From: Leptospira sp. 96542
Lineage (GTDB): Bacteria > Spirochaetota > Leptospiria > Leptospirales > Leptospiraceae
NCBI GenBank assembly: GCA_029310945.1
Contig: JARJFC010000062.1
Coordinates: 1-17,484 of the forward strand
Direction of reading: 5' to 3'
DNA length: 17,484 nt
Shown here: positions 12,992-17,484 of the stretch, piece after piece
Layout of the letters: each line of letters starts with the position of its first letter
Numbering within the stretch: position 1 is the first letter of the stretch
Position numbers and translations under genes: made by a program
Notes under the pieces: model-generated
Database searches by the model: none
Told to the model about the DNA's origin: nothing
Seen by the model: the letters and a program-made list of their open reading frames with translations, nothing else

Positions 12992-13630
12992 ATGTCTGTC
13001 GGAGATGGGATCTTTCTATCTGGGCTGTTTCTCGGTGTCGTTGGGCTATATGCTGCGACAAAGAGTCGTTGGAATTGGATGCGCATAGCAAAGTGGGGGC
13101 TAATTTTGCCTATTGCTTCTGCGGCAATTCTGCTGGTCGCTATCTGGGGATATGGCATTTTCCAGGAAATGCCTGCAGTTCAGGAGCAATTCGAGGGAAT
13201 CAAGCTCAACGCCACTCCTGCTGATGTTCGCTTCCTAAAGGGAGAACCACTCAGCAAACAGAGCAGCAAAGACCACTGGGTCTATGACGTGGGTTCAAGC
13301 TCAGCCAACCCAGAAAGCACTGTTGTGGTCGTCCAGTTCCGCGATGATCGGATCAGGTATATAGCCTACCTTACCGATGGCCGTTCGAATTGGACGCCAG
13401 CTCTTCTTGGTTTTTCATTCGGTGATGCATACGATTCGGTTCTTGAAAAACTTGGGCCTCCAAGCCACATATCGACCTCAACTGATGGATTGAATCGCAT
13501 TTTGTCATTCGAAAAATTCAAAGTTTTTTTTGGGTTTGAGCTAGGAAAAATAACGACCTACGGCATCTACGACCCAACCACAGGTCCCATGAAGTTCGCG
13601 AATGAGGCTGTACCAACAGTAACCAAGTGA
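12992..13630 (+). CDS. Two-TM membrane protein with extracytoplasmic domain, 212 aa
   Basis: Two hydrophobic segments (about residues 6-22 and 33-55, WGLILPIASAAILLVAIWGY) are followed by some 150 soluble residues, probably outside the cytoplasm. That domain contains two similar short units, TPADVRFLKGEP and FSFGDAYDSVLEKLGPPSHI, that resemble the repeat pattern of SmpA/BamE-like folds, where a residue run ending L-G-x-P precedes beta strands. This is a resemblance only. It lies 62 bases after the TIR-like gene on the same strand with the same AT-rich composition, so both may form one cargo unit. Function is unknown. Confidence 0.72.
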   Translation: MSVGDGIFLSGLFLGVVGLYAATKSRWNWMRIAKWGLILPIASAAILLVAIWGYGIFQEMPAVQEQFEGIKLNATPADVRFLKGEPLSKQSSKDHWVYDVGSSSANPESTVVVVQFRDDRIRYIAYLTDGRSNWTPALLGFSFGDAYDSVLEKLGPPSHISTSTDGLNRILSFEKFKVFFGFELGKITTYGIYDPTTGPMKFANEAVPTVTK

Positions 13631-13776
13631 ACCACCCCGTAAGTAGTTAGAAACCTGCACACGTCATTGCCGTCGAGTGGCAGCTTTCGCAATCATCGGT
13701 TGGACGCAATGGGTGGAAAGCATCAAGAAAATCCAAGGCAATTCAACTCGGTATGAGTCTGCTACTAATGCGGGGC

Positions 13777-14046
13777 CTAGGGGATGTCGCTACCGTCCCA
13801 AGCGGTTTCCTTGAGCAGTTCCCGTAGGGCTCGGGCAGGTTCCGCACCGCAAGCCCGGCACCACTCCACATAGAAAGCAAGGTCCACGTACCTGTCTCCC
13901 CGCTCAATCTTTGAGATGTAGGTTTGGTCAACCTTGAGGGCGTCGGCTAGGTCCCTTTGGGTCATCCCCGCTTTTTCCCGCAGGGACTTCAAGTGCGCCT
14001 GTATGGCGGCATAGCGGGGATGGTGAACGGAGGCAGACGCAGGCAT
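13777..14046 (-). CDS. XRE-family repressor, 89 aa
   Basis: A single helix-turn-helix of the Cro/CI type covers residues 17-71: LKSLREKAGMTQRDLADALK, then VDQTYISKIERGDRYVDL. No peptidase or dimerisation domain is present, so it is a small XRE regulator rather than a full LexA-like CI. The ATG at 14046 excludes 21 upstream residues that would read through the operator. It is divergent from the lipoprotein gene with palindromic operators between them, as in phage immunity regions. It probably controls itself and the lipoprotein, and may be the target of the BRO-N protein. Confidence 0.85.
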   Translation of the reverse strand: MPASASVHHPRYAAIQAHLKSLREKAGMTQRDLADALKVDQTYISKIERGDRYVDLAFYVEWCRACGAEPARALRELLKETAWDGSDIP

Positions 14047-14061
14047 TGCCCGATATCGTCT

Positions 14062-14091
14062 AGGCCAAAGTGGATTAGGCCATTTTGGCCT
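14062..14091. promoter_or_regulatory. XRE operator cluster between divergent genes
   Basis: AGGCCATTTTGGCCT at 14077-14091 is a perfect inverted repeat around a 3-base centre. A further half-site (AGGCCAAA) begins at 14062, 15 bases earlier in the same orientation. CATAAT directly after it (14092-14097) could be a -10 box for the rightward gene, so binding would block that promoter. Confidence 0.6.
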
Positions 14092-14159
14092 CATAATTTG
14101 CCATGCCACTTGAGGTGACGGGGTGGGCCTGTCACGGGGCGTCAGGGAGTTTCTGGGCT

Positions 14160-14648
14160 ATGAAGAGATTGGGTGCAATCCTTTTGGTGTCGCTGATTGC
14201 GGGCTGCGCCAGCAGCGGACGAGTCACCAAGATTAACGAAGCCAGGATTGAGGGGGGCCGCGTTATTGCCCTGGATGCGCCGAGCGCTCCATGGGTCATC
14301 GAAATTCAGAACAGGCTCAAGCAGAAGGGATTCAAGGTGCTGCGGTGGAGTTCTCGCGCACGGGTCTCCGAGCAAACGTCAGAAACTCGCGTGGAGTCCT
14401 ACAACCAAGCCGAGGCCCGATATGTGCTGGTTGTGGATGGCTATGCCAACCTAGATTGGTCGTCTCGGTGCTTTGGTGGCGGGTATCAGTTTTCCCACAT
14501 CAGCACAGACTTGGTGGACACGGCCACGAACGAGACCATCCTGAACATCAACGGTTCAGGGTATTCCGAGGGCTGCGCTCCGATGAGCGGCACGATCTTT
14601 GGCGACATTGCCAAGGCCGTTGATGCAGCCTGGGCGAGGAGGCCGTGA
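14160..14648 (+). CDS. Small lipoprotein, 162 aa, divergent from the XRE repressor
   Basis: The N-terminus MKRLGAILLVSLIAGCASSG is a type II signal peptide with lipobox LIAGC, so the protein should be lipidated at C16. The mature part has alternating strands (ARYVLVVDGYANLDWSSRCF, then HISTDLVDTATNETILNING) as seen in small outer-membrane lipoproteins. Ser at +2 favours transport to the outer membrane in proteobacteria. The ATG at 14160 has GGGAG upstream. Its place opposite a prophage-type repressor suggests a lysogenic conversion gene, perhaps blocking superinfection; this is inference. Confidence 0.75.
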   Translation: MKRLGAILLVSLIAGCASSGRVTKINEARIEGGRVIALDAPSAPWVIEIQNRLKQKGFKVLRWSSRARVSEQTSETRVESYNQAEARYVLVVDGYANLDWSSRCFGGGYQFSHISTDLVDTATNETILNINGSGYSEGCAPMSGTIFGDIAKAVDAAWARRP

Positions 14649-14734
14649 CCTGATGAGACGTTGGCCCGCCTTGTTTGCGGCGGCCCCGTGTCCAGAAAAT
14701 CTTACACAGTAAGAATCAGGCCGGAGTGGGTTAC

Positions 14735-15037
14735 TCAAGCCGCCGCCAACTTCGCAGGCTTCATGCGCTGGATGCGGTGCCTTTCCTTGGCATCCTGCTT
14801 GGCCTGCCAAAGATCACGCTGGGTCTGCAAGGCCAGCCAGTAGCCGGGGGACGTGCCCAAGGCTTCGGACAGACGCAGGTCCATATCGGCGCTCACTGCG
14901 GAGTGCCCATTGATGACCTTGGACAGCATGACGCGGCTAATGTCGATGTGCTCCGCAAAGGCCGTCACGGTTTGCCCCAGATCATCCAGCCATCCCTTGA
15001 GGATTTCGCCGGGGTGCGCGGGGTTATGCATGTTCAT
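14735..15037 (-). CDS. higA: HigA-family antitoxin, 100 aa
   Basis: The protein begins MNMHNPAHPGEILKGWLDDL and has the HigA-type helix-turn-helix (VTAFAEHIDISRVMLSKVIN, then GHSAVSADMDLRLSEALGTS) followed by the family's PGYWLALQTQRDLWQAK. HigA neutralises the HigB RNase and represses the operon by binding its promoter. The ATG at 15037 follows GAGG by six bases and lies 8 bases after the toxin stop, giving the toxin-first order usual for higBA. The basic C-terminal tail (RHRIQRMKPAKLAAA) is longer than in minimal HigA proteins. Confidence 0.92.
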   Translation of the reverse strand: MNMHNPAHPGEILKGWLDDLGQTVTAFAEHIDISRVMLSKVINGHSAVSADMDLRLSEALGTSPGYWLALQTQRDLWQAKQDAKERHRIQRMKPAKLAAA

Positions 15038-15045
15038 GATGTGCC

Positions 15046-15324
15046 TCAGTGATAGTCCAAGTAGTCCAGCAACTCCACGTCCTGTCCGACGAAGCGGAAA
15101 GTAAGTCGCCAGTTGGCTTGCACAGTGACTGCGTGATAGCCAACTCTGTCGCCCTGCAGGTTATGCAGCCGCCATGAAGGGCGGTTTACGTCCTGCGGCC
15201 CTTTCGCCACGTTCAAGGCAGAAAGCAACTCCTGGAGACGGGCTGCGTGGATGGCCTGTATGCCCGCCTTGCTGCCCCGCAGAAAAAATGCTTCTAGTCC
15301 TTTGTGCGTGAAGGAAAGAATCAT
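15046..15324 (-). CDS. higB: HigB/RelE-family toxin, 92 aa
   Basis: The sequence fits the HigB branch of RelE-type mRNA interferases: ILSFTHKGLEAFFLRGSKAG, a central RLQELLSALNVAKGPQDVN, then WRLHNLQGDRVGYHAVTVQA and NWRLTFRFVGQDVELLDYLD. HigB cleaves mRNA in the ribosome. The conserved late arginines and the DYLDYH end are present, so it looks intact. The ATG at 15324 has no strong ribosome site. It is the first gene of the operon with higA and likely stabilises the element. Confidence 0.92.
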   Translation of the reverse strand: MILSFTHKGLEAFFLRGSKAGIQAIHAARLQELLSALNVAKGPQDVNRPSWRLHNLQGDRVGYHAVTVQANWRLTFRFVGQDVELLDYLDYH

Positions 15325-15327
15325 GAA

Positions 15328-15348
15328 GTGTTAATCCACAGTTTACAC
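15328..15348. promoter_or_regulatory. Likely higBA operator
   Basis: GTGTTAA (15328-15334) and TTTACAC (15342-15348) form an inverted repeat with one mismatch, just ahead of the toxin start. The perfect palindrome TGAGTACTCA lies nearby at 15354-15363. One or both may be the HigA binding site. Confidence 0.5.
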
Positions 15349-15395
15349 CCGAATGAGTACTCAAGCCGGAATTCCGAACATTGTCCTTGGGTTTT

Positions 15396-15416
15396 GCGGG
15401 GTGTGTGAAGCCCCGC
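15396..15416 (-). terminator. Hairpin just past the integrase stop
   Basis: GCGGGG (15396-15401) and CCCCGC (15411-15416) form a 6-bp stem five bases after the integrase stop codon. On the minus strand it is followed by AAAACCC, not T, so it may slow rather than end transcription into higBA. Confidence 0.35.
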
Positions 15417-15420
15417 ACGG

Positions 15421-17229
15421 TTACAAGTTTGACCAGGATGCCGAACGCTGCATGGGAATTTCAACAGCGAACGTGATGCGCTCCAAGTCTTTCAGAATCG
15501 TGGAAAGGGCGGCGGGGGCCGTGTAGTAGCTGCGCCACTGAACCCGCGTCATCCATTCCGGTTTGTGCCCCGCGATGGCGTAAGTGGGGATGCCTTGATT
15601 TGCCCCGTGTGTCACCATGACCTTGCGGAAGGCATGTAGCCCGGTCACACATTGGCCGGGGCTGTCATCCCGCATCCCGGCGTCTCGGAAGAATTCTCTA
15701 ATCCAGTCCCCAGCCCGCTCAAAGGGGTTGCCCTTGGCGGACCTCTTGATGGGCGCACCGGGGAACAGGCGGTCCGCTCCGGCGTCCTTCATGCGCTGCA
15801 AGTAGGAAGGAAGACCCAACCGAACTAGGTCCGGGTGTATGGGGATGCGGCGGACTTCATCCGTTTTCATGGACTTTTTCACGCCAGCCCCTGCGGGTGT
15901 CTTGTGGTCAAACCGCAGGAAGGCAATGCCGTCTTCCTCGCCCCAATCGCATTGCGGGTTGATTTGGCAAATCTCACGGCCCCGTGCCCCGGTGTAGAGC
16001 GCGATGACGGGAAGCCAGTAGAGGGCATCAGCATCCTTGCCACCGATAGCCGAGGGCTCCCCACGGGCCACCGCCTGGAACGCAGCACCTTCAAACAGCC
16101 GTTTTAATTCGGGGAGGGTGAAGGCTCTCTGTTGCTCTTCATCCTCTTCTCGCTCCCTGGTGTAGTGGACCAGTTCCACCACGTCGGCCAAGATCGGGAA
16201 GCCATCCTCCCGGTATCTCGTCTGGGAATCCTTGAGGAACGCCTTGAGTGTGCCCTTGTAGCTCTGGTCAAAGGTCGTCGGGGACATGGGCTTGTCCCAC
16301 TCCTGCGCCAGCAACTGCGCAACCGTCGCACCCTCATGGTCAACCCGCGTCGCCCAATCATGGGGCAGGCGCTGGATATTCTCCAGGAACTCCATGACGT
16401 GGGCCGTGCGCAGGGCGGTCACGGGCGTATCAAGTCCCGCATGCGGGCCGAAGATGGACAGGCACCGTTTGATTTTGCGGGTGATTTCTGGGCCGGTTCC
16501 CTGCCGCTCCCTCTGGGCCACGTAGCGCCCAATGACTGTACCCAGCGTGATCCCCGGGGATTCGCCACTTTGTATCCGCTCAGGAATGCGCAGGGCGGCC
16601 CCAATGGGCGTCATCTTCTCTGGGGTGGGCGGGGGAGGTACATCCTCGCCCTCTAAACGCTTGCCAGCGGCCTCCAAGAAGCCCTGACGTATCGCCGACG
16701 CGGACACGAACACGAAGCGCCGGAAGCTCTCGTGATGGGGATCAAAGGGGACGCCTGCGGTGTGCAGGTAGGCGGCGGAAAGAAGATCAAGCGCCCATGA
16801 CCCCTTACCACTTGCCACGCTGCGCACCTCGGCACTCATGGCGGAATGCGTGCTCACCAGTTGGGTGAAGCTCTGGGTGCCGGTAGCGATGGCCTCATGC
16901 TGGCCGTAATTCATTCCCTTCGCGCCAGGAATGACCATGGCACGCATTTCCTCGGGCGTGTAGTCGCTCAGGGGCCGTGCGGGCTTGGGTGGGGGAGGGG
17001 CGGGTTCCCAGGCACCGCCTGCGGCCCCGTGCTGCAAGCGGGCGAAGGTGTCTAGGTAAGCAAGGTAAAGCGCCGTTGCCTTGCGTTTTGCTTCGGGGCC
17101 ATCGGGTAAGCCGAGGGGGATGCGGAGGATGTCCTTACCGCCGAAGTGTTGTTTTATGTCGTCAGGGACGCGTATCTGAAAACGCGGGGCGCGGCCCTTT
17201 TCTGAGACATATCCAAGCCCTTTTGCCAT
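15421..17229 (-). CDS. Tyrosine-recombinase integrase, 602 aa
   Basis: The catalytic set of tyrosine recombinases is present: Arg in ALYTGARGREI (R416), Lys in KSMKTDEVRRIPIHP (K455), H-x-x-R in LHAFRKVMVTH (H532, R535), His in AGHKPEWMT (H555) and the nucleophile tyrosine in WRSYYTAPA (Y568 or Y569). A core-binding domain precedes it (LGTVIGRYVAQRERQGTGPE and on), with a long N-terminal part (FQIRVPDDIKQHFG, then a Pro-rich linker). I chose the ATG at 17229, with GAGGGA seven bases upstream; a TTG at 17346 would add 39 residues but has no ribosome site and abuts the junction. It integrates and excises the element. The gene faces inward with its 5' end at the right junction. Confidence 0.9.
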   Translation of the reverse strand: MAKGLGYVSEKGRAPRFQIRVPDDIKQHFGGKDILRIPLGLPDGPEAKRKATALYLAYLDTFARLQHGAAGGAWEPAPPPPKPARPLSDYTPEEMRAMVIPGAKGMNYGQHEAIATGTQSFTQLVSTHSAMSAEVRSVASGKGSWALDLLSAAYLHTAGVPFDPHHESFRRFVFVSASAIRQGFLEAAGKRLEGEDVPPPPTPEKMTPIGAALRIPERIQSGESPGITLGTVIGRYVAQRERQGTGPEITRKIKRCLSIFGPHAGLDTPVTALRTAHVMEFLENIQRLPHDWATRVDHEGATVAQLLAQEWDKPMSPTTFDQSYKGTLKAFLKDSQTRYREDGFPILADVVELVHYTREREEDEEQQRAFTLPELKRLFEGAAFQAVARGEPSAIGGKDADALYWLPVIALYTGARGREICQINPQCDWGEEDGIAFLRFDHKTPAGAGVKKSMKTDEVRRIPIHPDLVRLGLPSYLQRMKDAGADRLFPGAPIKRSAKGNPFERAGDWIREFFRDAGMRDDSPGQCVTGLHAFRKVMVTHGANQGIPTYAIAGHKPEWMTRVQWRSYYTAPAALSTILKDLERITFAVEIPMQRSASWSNL

Positions 17230-17339
17230 CGTCCAGTCCCTCAACAGGGAGCGGAACTCATCGGCTTTTAGCGCCAATGTATCCGCTGATGTATCCGGTG
17301 CGGGGGCGCTAAGGGCTTGATCCGTATGAGAGTCTTTTT

Positions 17340-17484
17340 GATTCAAAGACTTACACGGCCGCCAATGTCGCCAAGGAAATCGCTGGTGGCAATCTGCTGG
17401 TCAACGTGCAGGTCAGGACTGGTGACACCTCCAGCCTGCTGGCCGCCATGAAGGAGATGCGCGACAGCCTGGCGCAGGTCGTTT
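17340..17484 (+). pseudogene. Headless methyl-accepting chemotaxis receptor (HAMP region), cut by element and window edge
   Basis: One frame is open to the window end and reads YTAANVAKEIAGGNLLVNVQ, then RTGDTSSLLAAMKEMRDSLA and QVV. This is the second half of a HAMP linker leading into the signalling helices of a chemoreceptor (VA-x-x-IA-x-G-N-L, then L-x-A-M-x-x-M). No start codon lies in frame between the TAA at 17310-17312 and this segment. The periplasmic sensor and membrane parts expected before it are missing, so the host gene was probably interrupted here by the integrase. The 5' half is not found at the left end of the window. Confidence 0.62.

Noticed and set aside
13631..13776. Possible small gene between the two-TM protein and the XRE gene
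   Set aside because: One plus-strand frame is open but lacks a start with a ribosome site, and it runs into the antisense of the XRE gene.
1..17484. CRISPR array, tRNA or rRNA genes
   Set aside because: No regularly spaced repeats and no cloverleaf or rRNA-like sequence were noticed on reading; no tRNA is seen at either junction.

Overview
The window looks like an integrated mobile element of about 17 kb, seemingly phage-derived, in a GC-rich sulfur-oxidising proteobacterium. No species can be named. The host inference rests on the flanks: the left edge is the start of soxY, a Tat-exported thiosulfate-oxidation carrier subunit, and the right edge is a headless HAMP segment of a methyl-accepting chemotaxis receptor. 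Between them lie a tyrosine integrase, a serine resolvase, an XRE repressor, a BRO-N protein and a phage-type internal virion (ejection) protein.

Layout. 1-404: soxY on the minus strand, with a hairpin behind its start. 405-4526: a minus-strand cargo arm with a membrane/coiled-coil/winged-helix protein, a frameshifted small gene, a one-TM protein, an AbiU2/HEPN-like protein, a zinc-ribbon protein and two paralogous 39-41 aa membrane proteins. 4648-5736: three paired inverted repeats arranged like a Tn3-type res site, with an embedded promoter, then the resolvase and a small protein that shares its helix-turn-helix motif. 5737-10083: a plus-strand block with long hairpin-rich noncoding stretches, an 800 aa T7 gp15-like protein and two unknown genes joined by ATGA. 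Two similar structured leaders precede the 800 aa and 145 aa genes. 10084-12061: a zinc-finger protein, a third copy of the small membrane protein (minus strand), a probable exported cysteine-containing protein and a short BRO-N protein. 12303-13630: AT-richer cargo, namely a TIR/deoxyribosyltransferase-like protein with a winged helix and a two-TM protein. 13777-15324: an XRE repressor facing a lipoprotein, then higBA. 15421-17229: the integrase, next to the right junction.

How the parts may fit together. Integrase, XRE repressor with operators, and a divergent lipoprotein resemble a lysogeny module. The resolvase and res site would suit an element with a circular or multimer-forming stage. 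AbiU2-like, TIR-like and HigBA genes are plausible defence or maintenance cargo. No capsid, portal, terminase, polymerase or lysis gene is visible, so the lone gp15-like protein is unexpected. It may belong to a phage satellite, a decayed prophage or an undescribed element type; the sequence alone does not decide.

The features most worth a second look are the paired structured leaders, the res-like site and the three copies of the tiny membrane protein.
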